64,000 nt of DNA, taken from the NCBI RefSeq assembly GCF_021021415.1, contig NZ_JAINWJ010000008.1, forward strand, positions 174,959 through 238,958. Reading direction: 5' to 3'. This stretch comes from Martelella mediterranea. Lineage in GTDB: Bacteria; Pseudomonadota; Alphaproteobacteria; Rhizobiales; Rhizobiaceae. Numbering within the stretch: position 1 is the stretch's first letter; each line of letters starts with the position of its first letter. Position numbers and translations under genes: made by a program. This document shows positions 9,020-19,705 of the stretch, piece after piece. The notes under the pieces are model-generated. The model saw nothing but the letters and a program-made list of their open reading frames with translations, had not been told where the DNA came from and ran no database searches.

Positions 9020-9190
9020 GCGCCGGAAATTGCCGTAAACCAAAGTTGTTTGCTGAAATTCCGGTCGTAACTGTTTATATCGGGGCCGAGGCCTCGCAAG
9101 ACCGTTTTCTCCGCTGCCCTCCCCGGAAGCTTCCAGAGATGTGCGGCCTTGGGACTTTGTGAAACTATTCGCGAATAGGGAGTTTCTTAC

Positions 9191-10192
9191 ATGACTGTAA
9201 AAGTTGCCATCAATGGCTTTGGCCGCATCGGCCGCAACATTCTGCGCGCCATCATCGAGTCCGGCCGCAAGGATATCGAGGTCGTCGCCATCAACGATCT
9301 CGGCCCGGTCGAAACCAACGCCCACCTTTTGAAATACGACTCCGTGCATGGCCGCTTCCCGCATGAGGTCAAGGTGGATGGCGACACGATCGACGCCGGT
9401 CTCGGCCCGATGCGCGTCACCGCGATCCGCGACCCGAAGGATCTCCCCTGGAGTGATGTCGACATCGCGCTGGAATGCACCGGCATCTTCACGGCCAAGG
9501 AAAAGGCGGAGATGCTGCTGGCAAGCGGCGCAAAGCGCGTTCTGGTCTCCGCGCCGTCTGCCGGCGCCGACAAGACCATCGTCTTCGGCGTGAACCACGA
9601 CACGCTCACCAAGGACGACATCATCGTCTCCAACGGTTCGTGCACCACCAACTGCCTCGCGCCCGTCGCCTATGTGCTGCATGAGAAGTTCGGTATCGAG
9701 CGTGGCTACATGACCACGATCCACTCCTACACCGGCGACCAGCCGACGCTGGACACGATGCACAAGGACCTCTACCGCGCCCGCGCCGCCGCCCTCTCCA
9801 TGATCCCGACCTCGACGGGCGCAGCCAAGGCGATCGGCCTCGTCGTGCCGGAACTGAAGGGCAAGCTCGACGGTTCCTCGATCCGCGTTCCGACCCCGAA
9901 CGTCTCGGTCGTCGACCTGAAGTTCGTACCGAGCCGCGACGTGACCGAGGAAGAAGTCAACGCCGCCATCAAGGAAGCCGCCGAAGGCAAGCTGAAGGGC
10001 GTTCTGGAATACAGCGAAGAGCCGCTGGTCTCCCGCGACTTCAACCACGACCCGGCCTCGTCGATCTTCTCCGCCAAGCAGACCAAGGTCCTGGAAGGCA
10101 AGCTCGTGCGCGTCCTGTCGTGGTACGACAATGAATGGGGCTTCTCCAACCGCATGGGCGACGTCGCCGTCGCCATGGGCAAGCTGCTGTAA
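9191..10192 (+). CDS. gap: Glyceraldehyde-3-phosphate dehydrogenase, type I
   Basis: GAPDH of 333 residues. NAD-binding start [18 protein letters not shown]; catalytic [17 protein letters not shown] with Cys near 153; [14 protein letters not shown] with the catalytic His; substrate motifs [21 protein letters not shown]; and the closing [13 protein letters not shown]. It begins 212 bases after tkt on the same strand and ends in a clear rho-independent terminator. A pgk gene, the usual partner in rhizobia, does not follow; an EamA transporter on the other strand does. Confidence 0.97.
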   Translation: MTVKVAINGFGRIGRNILRAIIESGRKDIEVVAINDLGPVETNAHLLKYDSVHGRFPHEVKVDGDTIDAGLGPMRVTAIRDPKDLPWSDVDIALECTGIFTAKEKAEMLLASGAKRVLVSAPSAGADKTIVFGVNHDTLTKDDIIVSNGSCTTNCLAPVAYVLHEKFGIERGYMTTIHSYTGDQPTLDTMHKDLYRARAAALSMIPTSTGAAKAIGLVVPELKGKLDGSSIRVPTPNVSVVDLKFVPSRDVTEEEVNAAIKEAAEGKLKGVLEYSEEPLVSRDFNHDPASSIFSAKQTKVLEGKLVRVLSWYDNEWGFSNRMGDVAVAMGKLL

Positions 10193-10220
10193 GCTTCGCG
10201 AAGCCAGTTTGAATGCGATT

Positions 10221-10250
10221 GAGGCCGGGTTCGTCCCGGCCTCTTTCGTT
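10221..10250 (+). terminator. Rho-independent terminator of gap
   Basis: GAGGCCGGG and CCCGGCCTC form a 9-bp stem around a TTCGT loop, followed by TTTCGTTT, 29 bases after the gap stop codon. Confidence 0.85.
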
Positions 10251-10313
10251 TGGGCATTCTCGAAGCGCAACGACACCTCAGCGGGCTTCCGAGCAGCGCT
10301 CTTCGTGTGGCCC

Positions 10314-10341
10314 GGATGCTCGTGTCAAGCACGAGCATGAC
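10314..10341 (-). repeat. Palindromic repeat element, copy 1 (minus orientation)
   Basis: ATGCTCGTG-TCAAG-CACGAGCAT is a perfect 9-bp stem with a 5-base loop. Read on the minus strand it follows the pattern GTCAtgCTCGtgCTTGacaCGAGcaTCC, the same pattern as three other copies in this window (10426, 63851, 63962). It is extragenic and pairs with an oppositely oriented copy about 85 bases away. Confidence 0.75.
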
Positions 10342-10425
10342 ACGAGGTGGGGCGAGGTCATTTGCAACGACGGCTTTTCGAAGCATGACGACGGCTGCTT
10401 TTCAACACCGTCTCCCCCTCTCGGG

Positions 10426-10454
10426 GTCACCCTCGGGCTTGACCCGAGGGTCCA
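10426..10454 (+). repeat. Palindromic repeat element, copy 2 (plus orientation)
   Basis: ACCCTCGGG-CTTGA-CCCGAGGGT is a perfect 9-bp stem with a CTTGA loop, framed by GTC...CC as in the other copies. It lies in the convergent space between gap and the EamA gene and resembles the GTCATCCTCGGGCTTGACCC type of intergenic palindrome common in Rhizobiales genomes. Confidence 0.75.
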
Positions 10455-10490
10455 GGCAGCACTCTCTGCGCAGCCGTAAGAGCAAGCCCC

Positions 10491-11405
10491 TCACGCGAAC
10501 AACAGAACGAGCACGCCGCAGACCACCAGTCCGCAGCCCAGCAATTCCACGCGGGTGATCTTTTCCCTGAAGAACAGCACCGAGGTGGCGATGGTGAACA
10601 GCATCTCGACCTGCGCCACCGCCTTTACGATCGAGGCCTGCTGCAACGTCATCGCGATGAACCAGCCGAAGGACGCGGTCGCGCCGACGAAGCCGACGGC
10701 AAGAGCGGGACGCCATGCGCGGATAACCTTGCCAAGCTCCGCGCGGTCGAAGGCGAGCATGTAGGCGATCATCGCGACCGCCTGGATCACGATCACCACC
10801 AGCAGCGTGAACGCCGCCTGCATGATGCTGTCCGGCTGCGGCAGTGTGGGCGCCAGCGCCAGCGAGGCGGCGCGGTAGGATACCGCCGACAACCCGAACA
10901 AGGTGCCAGACGCGATGCCGATCAGCGCCGTCCGGGTCATCAGCCCAGCCACCAGTGCATGAAGGCTGACGGCGCTGCGCGACAGCGAAATCAGCATGAC
11001 GCCGGCAATCGAGATCAGGATCGCGATCACCGCGACCGGCGAGATCGTCGCGCCGAAGAACAGGAAGGCGAGGATGGCGGCCTGGGCCGGCTCGGTGCGC
11101 GAATAGGCCGTGCCGACCGCGAAATTGCGGAAGGAAAACAGGTAGACGAGCAGGAAAGTCGCCGCGATCTGGCCGGCCGCGCCGATCACCGACCAGAACA
11201 GAAAGTCGCCGGTGACGGACGGTATCGGCCGGTCGAGACCATAGGCGAGAATGGCGAAATAGAGCGCGGCGAACGGCACCCCGAACCCGAAACGGGTAAA
11301 GGTGGCGCCAAGCGTCGCCATGCGCCCCTTCAGATATTTCTGAAGCGAGGAACGCAGATTTTGCAGGAAGGCGGCCGCGAATGTGATGCCGATCCAGATT
11401 TCCAT
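10491..11405 (-). CDS. EamA/DMT-family transporter
   Basis: Integral membrane protein of 304 residues with about ten hydrophobic helices arranged as two EamA repeats, the architecture of the drug/metabolite transporter superfamily. The first repeat starts MEIWIGITFAAAFLQNLRSSLQKYL; the second ends FFREKITRVELLGCGLVVCGVLVLL, the typical last-helix motif of EamA proteins. The substrate cannot be inferred. It is convergent with gap across the palindromic repeat pair and divergent from the HAD gene. Confidence 0.85.
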   Translation of the reverse strand: MEIWIGITFAAAFLQNLRSSLQKYLKGRMATLGATFTRFGFGVPFAALYFAILAYGLDRPIPSVTGDFLFWSVIGAAGQIAATFLLVYLFSFRNFAVGTAYSRTEPAQAAILAFLFFGATISPVAVIAILISIAGVMLISLSRSAVSLHALVAGLMTRTALIGIASGTLFGLSAVSYRAASLALAPTLPQPDSIMQAAFTLLVVIVIQAVAMIAYMLAFDRAELGKVIRAWRPALAVGFVGATASFGWFIAMTLQQASIVKAVAQVEMLFTIATSVLFFREKITRVELLGCGLVVCGVLVLLFA

Positions 11406-11668
11406 GGGAATTGACCTTGAAGAGGATGAGAAGGGGTAATCTCTGACGGTCGAAGCCGCCGCTCAGCCCTTCAAAGTCGCCCGTTCACCGTCTTGCAGAA
11501 ATCGGCAAAGAACCGCACCGGCAGGCGCTTGCGGTCCTGCAGGATGATCGGGTTTTGGCGAATGGATCTGAACATGGATCCTGTTTATCACGCCGCTCCC
11601 GACCGCGCCAGTTGCCGCAAATCGCAAATCCCGTTCCCTTCCCGCCCGCACTCTGCCATAAGGCAGGC

Positions 11669-12373
11669 ATGACAAAACCGATGACGCACCCCAAGAAAAC
11701 CGATTTCGACACCGTCCGCGACTGGGTCTTCGATCTCGACAACACGCTCTACCCGCATCACGTCAACCTGTTCTCGCAGGTCGACCGCAACATGACGGAC
11801 TATGTCGCCCGGCTGCTCTCGCTGCCGCATGACGAGGCGCGGGTGCTGCAGAAGCAGTATTACCGCGACCACGGCACCACGCTGCAGGGGCTAATGATCA
11901 ACCACCAGATCGACCCGAACGACTTTCTCGAAAAGGCGCACGAGATCGACTACACTGTGATCGAGCCCAATCCGGTTCTGGGCGAGGCGATCAAGGCGCT
12001 GCCGGGCCGCAAGTTCATCTTCACCAACGGCTCCGTGCCGCATGCCGAGAAGACTGCCGCCGCACTCGGCATCCGCGATCATTTCGACGACATCTTCGAT
12101 ATCGTCGCCGCCGGCTTCATTCCGAAACCGGATGCTGCCGCCTATCGCAAATTCCTCGACCGCTCCGGCGTCGACACCAGTCATGCGGCGATGTTCGAGG
12201 ACCTGCCGCGCAATCTGCGGGAGCCGAAAGCGCTCGGCATGCGCACCGTGCTGATCGTGCCGCCCAATCTGGAATACGGCTTTGCGGAGGCCTTCGAGCA
12301 ACTCGGCGACGAGACCGGCCACATTGATTATGTGACGGAAAACCTGACGGGCTTCGTGACAAGTCTACTATGA
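11669..12373 (+). CDS. HAD-superfamily pyrimidine 5'-nucleotidase
   Basis: HAD hydrolase of 234 residues. Motif I is FDLDNTLYPH (nucleophile Asp22, Asp24), motif II FTNGS near residue 115, motif III includes the lysine in GFIPKPDAAAYRKFLD, and motif IV is AMFEDLPRNL. The DLDNTLYP signature and a cap inserted after motif I match the pyrimidine 5'-nucleotidase (TIGR01993/SDT1-like) group, which dephosphorylates UMP/CMP or similar. The ATG at 11669 is preferred over upstream in-frame codons because it follows AAGGCAGG and puts the DxD motif near the N-terminus. Confidence 0.9.
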   Translation: MTKPMTHPKKTDFDTVRDWVFDLDNTLYPHHVNLFSQVDRNMTDYVARLLSLPHDEARVLQKQYYRDHGTTLQGLMINHQIDPNDFLEKAHEIDYTVIEPNPVLGEAIKALPGRKFIFTNGSVPHAEKTAAALGIRDHFDDIFDIVAAGFIPKPDAAAYRKFLDRSGVDTSHAAMFEDLPRNLREPKALGMRTVLIVPPNLEYGFAEAFEQLGDETGHIDYVTENLTGFVTSLL

Positions 12374-12485
12374 TGAACAGAGTATAAATTACCGATTATT
12401 CAGGCTACCTTTCCGTAAATTAAGTCGTCTTTCAGCAGGCGCTCACCTACTCTTTCCTCGTAGCCCCCAACACGAGGAAGAAGTC

Positions 12486-13220
12486 ATGAATCGCAAGCAG
12501 TTCACCGTCTCCGCCCTTGCCGCGACGCTGGCGCTCGGCGCTGCCGCAACACCGAGCCTTGCCCGCGACATGCGCGGCCCCGCTCCCGAGCGCGGCTTCA
12601 TCTATCTGCTGAAGACCTCCGACGCCAACAAGGACGGCAAGATCACCGAGGACGAGGTCGTGGCCTTCCAAGACGGCCGGTTCGAAGAAATCGACGTCAA
12701 TGGCGACGGCGTGATCACGCCCGGCGAGTTTGCCGATTTCCGCAAGGCCGAGCGGCAGGCCTTCCGCGACGCCAATCCGCGCCCGCAGGGCAAAATGGCG
12801 GCGACGGACGCGGCGCCCGCAAAGCCCAGTCCAGGCGGCAAGATGGCGGCCCAGAACGGCGGTCCGGATGGCATGCCCGGCCCCGACGGCAAGCCCGGCC
12901 GCAAGATGGCAAACAATGAAGCCGGCCCCAAGGGCATGAACGAGAATGCCCCGCGGCGCATGGCCATGAACGGCGACGGCCCGCAGCACCGCATGGATGG
13001 GCGCGACAGAGATGGCAAGAATTGGGACGGCAAGAAATGGGGCGGACGCCCCGGCAATGTCGAGCGCATCTTCTTCGTGCGCGCCGATACCGACCGCAGC
13101 GGCCAGGTGAGCCAGGAAGAGTTCGCCCAGCTCGCCGCCAAGATGTTCTCCCGCATGGACCGCAATGGCGACATGGTGATCACGGTCGAGGATCTGCCGG
13201 ACCGCCGTCCGATGCGCTGA
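12486..13220 (+). CDS. Secreted EF-hand protein with a collagen-like Gly/Met/Pro linker
   Basis: Exported calcium-binding protein of 244 residues. A signal peptide (residues 1-26, cleaving after PSLA) is followed by two canonical EF-hand loops, DANKDGKITEDE (46-57) and DVNGDGVITPGE (70-81). A low-complexity linker rich in Gly, Met, Pro, Asp and Lys follows (98-190), then two more loops, DTDRSGQVSQEE (201-212) and a looser DRNGDMVITVED (225-236). The linker includes five Gly-X-Y triplets (126-140). Function is unknown; such periplasmic EF-hand proteins are common in Rhizobiales. A strong terminator follows. Confidence 0.88.
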   Translation: MNRKQFTVSALAATLALGAAATPSLARDMRGPAPERGFIYLLKTSDANKDGKITEDEVVAFQDGRFEEIDVNGDGVITPGEFADFRKAERQAFRDANPRPQGKMAATDAAPAKPSPGGKMAAQNGGPDGMPGPDGKPGRKMANNEAGPKGMNENAPRRMAMNGDGPQHRMDGRDRDGKNWDGKKWGGRPGNVERIFFVRADTDRSGQVSQEEFAQLAAKMFSRMDRNGDMVITVEDLPDRRPMR

Positions 13221-13245
13221 TCGGCGGCTTACAGACCTCCACCGG

Positions 13246-13278
13246 AATGCCCCCGCCCCTGCGGGGGCATTTTCGTTT
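13246..13278 (+). terminator. Rho-independent terminator of the EF-hand gene
   Basis: AATGCCCCCGC and GCGGGGGCATT form a perfect 11-bp stem with a CCCT loop, followed by TTCGTTT, 26 bases after the stop codon. Confidence 0.88.
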
Positions 13279-13405
13279 GGCATGACGGCGGCTTGTCCGG
13301 GAAGAACGGTCGGCAAAGATTGACGCGGTGGCTGCCCTCGCTTAGATCGGTTCAGACCAAGGCTTATCTTTGCGCCCATCGGCGCGACCGGCACAGGATA
13401 CCAGC

Positions 13406-14257
<852 letters not shown>

Positions 14258-14292
14258 GGACTGGCAATCGCAGCAGGAATATCCAGATAGAG

Positions 14293-15480
14293 ATGATGAG
14301 CGTCACCGATCCCGTCGAGAACCTGCAAGCCCTGATCCGCTGCCCCTCCGTGACCCCGGAGGAAGGCGGCGCGCTGACGGCGCTTGAGGCGATGCTTGCC
14401 CCGCTCGGCTTTGCCGTCGAGCGGATGACGGCGAGCGGGGACGGCACGCCGGACGTGGAAAATCTCTATGCCCGGCTCGGCGCGGACGGCCCGCATCTGA
14501 TGTTTGCGGGCCATACCGATGTGGTTCCGCCCGGCGACGCGGCCTCGTGGAGCCATCCGCCCTTTGCCGCCGAGATCGAGAACGGGCTTCTCTACGGTCG
14601 CGGCGCCGTCGACATGAAGGGCGGCATTGCCTGTTTCGTGGCCGCGCTCGCCCGCTTCATCGGCGATAACGGAAAGCCCACGGGCTCCGTGTCGCTGCTG
14701 ATCACCGGCGATGAGGAAGGCCCGGGCATGAACGGCACGGACAAGCTGCTGCAATGGGCCAAGGCCCGCGGCGAGCGCTGGGACGCGGCCCTTGTGGGTG
14801 AACCGACCAATCCGGATGCGCTCGGCGACATGATCAAGGTCGGTCGTAGAGGCTCGCTGACCGGCCGGTTGACGGTGACCGGCGTTCAGGGCCATGTCGC
14901 CTATCCGCACCTTGCAGACAACCCGCTGCGGACCATGGCCGGCGCGCTCGATGCGCTGATGGGCAAGCCGCTGGATGAAGGCACGGATCTGTTTCCGCCG
15001 ACCAATCTGGAAGTGACCTCGGTCGATACCGGCAACTCGGCGACCAATGTGATCCCGGAGAAGGCAACGGCAACCTTCAACATCCGTTTCAACGATCTCT
15101 GGACCGAGGAAACGCTGAAAGCCGAACTCCTCGACCGGATCGGACGCGCGGCGCGCACCGGCGGAAAGAACACCACCCGGTTTACGGTCGAATGGCTCGG
15201 CCGCGTCAGCCCGGTGTTTCTCACCCGCGACGAACAGCTTGCCGGCAGCCTGTCCGAAGCGATCGCGGCGGTCACCGGCAGAACGCCGCAGCTTTCCACC
15301 ACCGGCGGCACGTCCGATGCGCGCTTCATCAAGGATTACTGCCCGGTTGTCGAGTTCGGTCTTGTCGGCCAGACCATGCACAAGGTGGATGAGCGGGTGG
15401 CGGTCGCCGACCTCGAAAAGCTCACCGAAATCTACCGGCATTTCATAGGGAGGTGGTTCGCGCTTGCCGCTGCTTGCTGA
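14293..15480 (+). CDS. dapE: Succinyl-diaminopimelate desuccinylase
   Basis: M20-family di-zinc amidase of 395 residues that releases LL-diaminopimelate. Metal-site motifs in order: [13 protein letters not shown] (His), [14 protein letters not shown] (bridging Asp), [15 protein letters not shown] (catalytic Glu pair), VGEPTN, and the C-terminal HKVDERV. Family-specific [22 protein letters not shown] is also present. Either of two adjacent ATG codons (14293, 14296) could be the start. The end overlaps the next gene by 17 bases. Confidence 0.97.
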   Translation: MMSVTDPVENLQALIRCPSVTPEEGGALTALEAMLAPLGFAVERMTASGDGTPDVENLYARLGADGPHLMFAGHTDVVPPGDAASWSHPPFAAEIENGLLYGRGAVDMKGGIACFVAALARFIGDNGKPTGSVSLLITGDEEGPGMNGTDKLLQWAKARGERWDAALVGEPTNPDALGDMIKVGRRGSLTGRLTVTGVQGHVAYPHLADNPLRTMAGALDALMGKPLDEGTDLFPPTNLEVTSVDTGNSATNVIPEKATATFNIRFNDLWTEETLKAELLDRIGRAARTGGKNTTRFTVEWLGRVSPVFLTRDEQLAGSLSEAIAAVTGRTPQLSTTGGTSDARFIKDYCPVVEFGLVGQTMHKVDERVAVADLEKLTEIYRHFIGRWFALAAAC

Positions 15481-16048
15481 GGTCCTTTTCTACCTGCGCG
15501 GACTTTGGCTGTTGTTCAAGGCCGATCCGGCCCATGCGCGCTATCTCGATTTTACCGTACGGGGCGTGGCGCGCTCGTTCTGGGCGCTCGCCTATTGCCT
15601 TCCGCTGATGGTGGCGAGCGAGCTGGTGAGCCTTACCCGTCTGGTACAGCCCCCGATCGACCTCACGCTCGTCGCCCTTCTGCGCACCACTCTGATCCAG
15701 GGCCTGAGCTGGATGGCGCCGCTGGTCGTGCTCGGCGTCGTCTGCATGGTCTCCGGCCTGCCGCGCGCCTTTCTCAAGATCATCGTCGCCACGAACTGGC
15801 TGAGCCTGCCAATCAACATCTTCGCGGCACTCGCGATCTTCCTGATCGCGACCGGGCTGCAGCCGCTGGCGACCATCGTGCTGATCGTGTTCCAGACCGT
15901 GCTGCTCGGCGCTTTCCTGTTCGAAATCCGGATCGTCTACATGCTGATGGATGAAAAAGTGCTGCCGACCGCCGCGGCGATCATCGCCTCGGCGATCACC
16001 GCGCTGCTGGTCACCGATATCGGCACGCGCTATATCGTGGGTGGGTGA
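15464..16048 (+). CDS. Conserved integral membrane protein, overlaps dapE
   Basis: Protein of 194 residues with about five membrane helices (near 30-55, 66-80, 85-105, 117-150 and 165-185). The start is a TTG at 15464 preceded by AGGGAGG at correct spacing; no in-frame ATG lies nearby. The start lies inside dapE, whose stop is at 15478, which implies translational coupling. I do not recognise a named domain; the N-terminal [13 protein letters not shown] and central [15 protein letters not shown] segments look like a Rhizobiales-conserved family of unknown role. Confidence 0.8.
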   Translation: MPLLAEVLFYLRGLWLLFKADPAHARYLDFTVRGVARSFWALAYCLPLMVASELVSLTRLVQPPIDLTLVALLRTTLIQGLSWMAPLVVLGVVCMVSGLPRAFLKIIVATNWLSLPINIFAALAIFLIATGLQPLATIVLIVFQTVLLGAFLFEIRIVYMLMDEKVLPTAAAIIASAITALLVTDIGTRYIVGG

Positions 16049-16111
16049 GAGCGCCCTTACTTGACAGGCGCAGCCGCTCACGCAAAGATTGTATGCATCG
16101 GGGGATATGTC

Positions 16112-16576
16112 ATGACCAGAAAAGCGCTGGCGCTCGCCGTTCTGCTGGGGCTCGTCGCCTGCCAGACGGGGCCGGTTTCGATTTTGTACAAGGAAGGCTC
16201 GACCCGCGCAGAGCGGCAGGAAGCCTATGACCAGTGCTTCATCGCCGCGCTCAAGGATGTTCCGCAGAACATGGTGACCGAGGTGACCGGCGGCTACAGC
16301 TATCCAGGCGTTGTGAGCTGCGACACCAACGGCGACACCACCATATGCGGCGAAGTGGGCGGCTACACCACGCCGGTGGAAAGCTACAGCTACGACACCA
16401 ACGAAAAACTGCGCAAGCGCCTGATCAACCGCTGCCTGGAGGCGAAGGGCTTTTCCGGCGTCGAGATACCCTATTGCAAGACCAAGGAAGAGCGCGCCGC
16501 CTATCAGATGCAGGTCGCCCAGCCGCCGCTCGGCGAGCTCACCTGCGTCACCGGCCAGACCGTTTCAACACAGTAG
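16112..16576 (+). CDS. Putative cysteine-rich lipoprotein of unknown function
   Basis: Small exported protein of 154 residues. The N-terminus MTRKALALAVLLGLVACQT has a lipobox LVAC with Cys17. The mature part contains six more cysteines (QCF, SCDTN, ICGEV, RCLEA, YCKTK, TCVTG) that could form three disulfides in the periplasm. The ATG at 16112 has GGGGGAT upstream; a longer in-frame start at 16061 would break the signal peptide. No known domain is recognised. It is convergent with arsH. Confidence 0.75.
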   Translation: MTRKALALAVLLGLVACQTGPVSILYKEGSTRAERQEAYDQCFIAALKDVPQNMVTEVTGGYSYPGVVSCDTNGDTTICGEVGGYTTPVESYSYDTNEKLRKRLINRCLEAKGFSGVEIPYCKTKEERAAYQMQVAQPPLGELTCVTGQTVSTQ

Positions 16577-16601
16577 AGCTGCGTCGCCGCGCGTTCCGGC
16601 G

Positions 16602-17318
16602 TCAGGCGCCGGTCTGGAGCGCGCGCTTCTCGGCCGCCTCGATCCGCTCGGAATAGCGTTCCGTGAGGTATGCGCTCTGCCCGCGCAGCAGAAGGGTGAA
16701 CTTGACCAGTTCCTCCATGACATCGACGACGCGCCGATAATAGGGTGACGGCTTCATCCGTCCGCTCTCGTCGAATTCGTTGTAGGCCTTGGCAACGGAG
16801 GATTGATTGGGGATCGTGAACATCCGCATCCACCGGCCGAGAATACGCATCTGATTGACGGTGTTGAAGCTCTGCGATCCGCCGCAGACCTGCATCAGCG
16901 CCAGCGTGCGCCCCTGTGTCGGTCGCACGCCGCCCGCGGAAAGCGGCAGCCAGTCGATCTGGGTTTTCATGACCGAACTCATCGCGCCATGCCGTTCGGG
17001 CGAGCACCAGACATGCGCCTCGGACCAGATCGAAGCGGACCGCAGTTCCTGCACCTTCGGATGATTCTCATCGGTGCTGCCGACCAGCGGCAGGCCATGC
17101 GGATCGAAAATCCGGACCTCCGCGCCGAATGCCGCAAGCAAACGCGCCGCCTCCTCGGTCAAAAGCCGGGAATAGGAGCGTTCGCGCAGCGAACCGTACA
17201 GCATCAGCACCCTTGGCGGATGCGAGATCCGGTTGCCGGAAAACAGGCGTTCGGGATCGACAGGGCGGAAGGCCGTTTCATCCAGCGCAGGCATCGACCC
17301 CGCGTCCGGCGCGTTCAA
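16602..17318 (-). CDS. arsH: Arsenical resistance protein ArsH (NADPH:FMN reductase)
   Basis: Flavodoxin-like FMN reductase of 238 residues linked to resistance to organoarsenicals. Diagnostic segments: [20 protein letters not shown] at the N-terminus, [28 protein letters not shown] loop (seen as [16 protein letters not shown]), and [25 protein letters not shown]. The start is a TTG at 17318 overlapping the arsC stop (TTGA), with GGGGTG upstream; an ATG eight codons in is an alternative. It forms an operon with arsC, and neither arsR nor an efflux pump gene lies within view. Confidence 0.93.
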   Translation of the reverse strand: MNAPDAGSMPALDETAFRPVDPERLFSGNRISHPPRVLMLYGSLRERSYSRLLTEEAARLLAAFGAEVRIFDPHGLPLVGSTDENHPKVQELRSASIWSEAHVWCSPERHGAMSSVMKTQIDWLPLSAGGVRPTQGRTLALMQVCGGSQSFNTVNQMRILGRWMRMFTIPNQSSVAKAYNEFDESGRMKPSPYYRRVVDVMEELVKFTLLLRGQSAYLTERYSERIEAAEKRALQTGA

Positions 17319-17728
17319 TTTTCACCCCGCGGCAAAACAGCTTCGCCGTCTTCCTTGGTGAAGGTGCCGATTGCCGGGTTGGGCAGGATTTCAAGCACGG
17401 TCTCCGACGGGCGGCACAGCTTTACGCCCTTTTCCGTCACCACGATCGGGCGATTGATCAGGATCGGATGCGCCATCATGGCGCCGAGCAGTTCGGCATC
17501 GGACAGCGCCGGATCATCGAGGCCGAGTTCGTCATAGGGCGTGCCCTTGCGGCGCAGCAGTTCGCGCACCGGAATTGCCATCGCCGCGATCAATTCCTGA
17601 AGCTTTTCGCGCGTTGGCGGGGTCTTCAGATACTCGATGATCTCCGGCTCCTCGCCGGATTGCCGGATCATCGCCAGAACATTGCGCGACGTTCCGCAGG
17701 CGGGATTGTGGTAGATGGTGACGGGCAT
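17315..17728 (-). CDS. arsC: Arsenate reductase (glutaredoxin-coupled)
   Basis: ArsC of 137 residues that reduces arsenate to arsenite with glutathione and glutaredoxin. It begins [18 protein letters not shown], carrying the catalytic Cys12, then [18 protein letters not shown], the [12 protein letters not shown] loop and [19 protein letters not shown] with the arsenate-binding arginine ([11 protein letters not shown]). An in-frame ATG five codons upstream (17743) is possible; 17728 matches the family start. The stop overlaps the arsH start by four bases. No ArsR gene lies beside it. Confidence 0.94.
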   Translation of the reverse strand: MPVTIYHNPACGTSRNVLAMIRQSGEEPEIIEYLKTPPTREKLQELIAAMAIPVRELLRRKGTPYDELGLDDPALSDAELLGAMMAHPILINRPIVVTEKGVKLCRPSETVLEILPNPAIGTFTKEDGEAVLPRGEN

Positions 17729-17809
17729 CGGAACCTCAAACATATCCATAAAGCTGGAAATGTAGATATATTGGAAGAACGAAGGACGCAAGCCCCGGCC
17801 GGATGTCGT

Positions 17810-18562
17810 TCAATCGCCGGGATAGTCCACCTGCATGAAATAAAGCCCTTCGGGCGGGGCCACCGGCCCGCAAGCCTTGCGGTCGCGCGCTTCCAGCGCC
17901 GCGCGCACATTCTCCACCGACATCTTGCCCTCGCCGGCAAGCTTCAGCGTGCCCGCGAAGGAGCGGATCTGGTTGTGCAGAAAGCTCTGCGCCGTGGCGC
18001 GGATCTCGATGATTTCGCCGTCGCGCGTTACATCGAGCCGGTCGAGCGTGCGCACCGGCGACTTCGCCTGGCACTGAACCGAGCGGAAGGTGGTGAAATC
18101 GTGCCGGCCGACAAGCACCTGTGCGGCCGCGTGCATCGCCGCGTGATCGAGCGGTTTCGGCACCCACCAGCCACGCTTCCACTCCAGAGCCGGATGGGCG
18201 CGACGGTTGATGATGCGGTAGAGATAATGCCGCCGAAGTGCGGAAAACCGGGCATCGAAATCGGGTTCAGCCTCGACCACATCGACCACCGAAATACCGT
18301 CGCCGGCGAGTCTCAGATGCGCATTGACCGCATTCAGAATCGTGAACGGGCTCCAGGGTTTGGCGAGATCGAGATGCACCACCTGGCCGCGGGCATGGAC
18401 GCCGGAATCCGTCCGCCCCGCCCCGCGGATGGAAATGGTCTCGCCTGAGAACCCGGCTATCGCTTCCTCCAGCGCGCTCTGCACCGAGCGGCCCTCGGCC
18501 TGGCGCTGCCAGCCGACAAAGGCCGTGCCGTCATATTCGACCTTCAGGCGATAACGCGGCAT
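17810..18562 (-). CDS. truA: tRNA pseudouridine(38-40) synthase
   Basis: TruA of 250 residues, which makes pseudouridine at positions 38-40 of the tRNA anticodon stem. Visible are the N-terminal [21 protein letters not shown] and the catalytic motif [20 protein letters not shown] (Asp51), and later [15 protein letters not shown] and [14 protein letters not shown]. The ATG overlaps the fmt stop by one base (TGATG), so translation is coupled to fmt. Confidence 0.97.
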   Translation of the reverse strand: MPRYRLKVEYDGTAFVGWQRQAEGRSVQSALEEAIAGFSGETISIRGAGRTDSGVHARGQVVHLDLAKPWSPFTILNAVNAHLRLAGDGISVVDVVEAEPDFDARFSALRRHYLYRIINRRAHPALEWKRGWWVPKPLDHAAMHAAAQVLVGRHDFTTFRSVQCQAKSPVRTLDRLDVTRDGEIIEIRATAQSFLHNQIRSFAGTLKLAGEGKMSVENVRAALEARDRKACGPVAPPEGLYFMQVDYPGD

Positions 18563-19500
18563 CAGGCAAGCACCGTTGCCGGGGCAAGCGGCGTGCCGCG
18601 CAGGAAATCCTCGGCCGAAAGCGGTTTGCCGCCGGCCTTCTGCAGCCGGAGGAGCCGCACCGCGCCATTCCCGCAGGCAATCGTCAGGCCCGTCCCGCCA
18701 AGTACCGTGCCGGGCGCCCCCTCGCCTTCGCCGAGCGCGCTTTCATGCACCTTGACCCGCTCCAGCCGCTTGCCCGCCGGCACCTCCATCCAGGCGCCCG
18801 GAAACGGCGCGAGCCCCCGGATATGATTATGCACCTCGGCGGCCGGCCGGCTGAAATCGATCCGGGTCTCGCCCTTGTCGATCTTCCTCGCGTAGGTGAC
18901 CCCGTCTTCAGCCTGCGGCGTCAGCGTCAGGTCGCCGGCCTCAAGCTTCGCCATCGCCTCCGCCATCAGCCGCGCGCCGTCATGCATCAGCCGGTCGTGA
19001 AGCGCGCCCGCCGTCATGTCAGGGCCGATCGCGACCCGTTTGGTCAGCGCCACAGGCCCGGTATCGAGCCCCTTTTCCATCTTCATGATCATCATGCCGG
19101 TCTCGCTGTCGCCGGCCATGATCGCGCGCTGGATGGGTGCCGCGCCCCGCCAGCGGGGCAGCAGCGAAGCATGGCCATTATAGGCGCCAAGCCGCGTCCC
19201 GTTCAGGATCGCTTCCGGCAGCAGCAGACCATAGGCGACCACCACCGCGACATCAGCATCAAGCGCGGCGAAGGCGGCGCGATCCTCGTTAGCGCGAAAA
19301 TTCTCCGGCGTGCGCACCGGCAGGCCGAGCAGTTCGGCCGCCTGATGCAGCGGTGACTTGACCTCCGTCAGCCCGCGCCGGCCGGCCGCCCGCGGCGGCT
19401 GGGTATAGACGCAGGCAATCTCATGACCCGCCTCCTTCAACGCCCTGAGGGTGGGAACGGAGAATTCGGGTGTACCCATAAAAATGATTCTGAGGGTCAT
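18562..19500 (-). CDS. fmt: Methionyl-tRNA formyltransferase
   Basis: Fmt of 312 residues, which formylates initiator Met-tRNA with 10-formyl-THF. N-terminal [21 protein letters not shown]; catalytic region [20 protein letters not shown] with the family HxSLLPxWRGAAP core; then [21 protein letters not shown]; and a C-terminal OB-like domain ending [12 protein letters not shown]. The ATG at 19500 has an excellent GGAAGGAG ribosome site. Immediately downstream is truA; the usual upstream partner def is present but 280 bases away. Confidence 0.97.
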   Translation of the reverse strand: MTLRIIFMGTPEFSVPTLRALKEAGHEIACVYTQPPRAAGRRGLTEVKSPLHQAAELLGLPVRTPENFRANEDRAAFAALDADVAVVVAYGLLLPEAILNGTRLGAYNGHASLLPRWRGAAPIQRAIMAGDSETGMMIMKMEKGLDTGPVALTKRVAIGPDMTAGALHDRLMHDGARLMAEAMAKLEAGDLTLTPQAEDGVTYARKIDKGETRIDFSRPAAEVHNHIRGLAPFPGAWMEVPAGKRLERVKVHESALGEGEGAPGTVLGGTGLTIACGNGAVRLLRLQKAGGKPLSAEDFLRGTPLAPATVLA

Positions 19501-19676
19501 GATTACTCCTTCCGGCCCACGCAATGCGGCAACCGCGAAACCGCGGCAACCGGATAGATAGAACGCGACCGCCGCGCTGCCAAAGACAAATCTGCCGCAC
19601 CTGGAAATACACCGAACCGCAACGGCCTCCCGGCGGACCGAAACGACGGGCTTCGATGTCGCAAGCCGGCCTTCAA

Positions 19677-19705
19677 GGGTTCGCCAATCAGGGGTTCGCC
19701 AATCA
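19677..19705. repeat. Short tandem direct repeat (2 x 14 bp, period 15)
   Basis: GGGTTCGCCAATCA occurs at 19677-19690 and again at 19692-19705 in the def-fmt gap. It may be a replication-slippage duplication; no function is evident. Confidence 0.7.
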
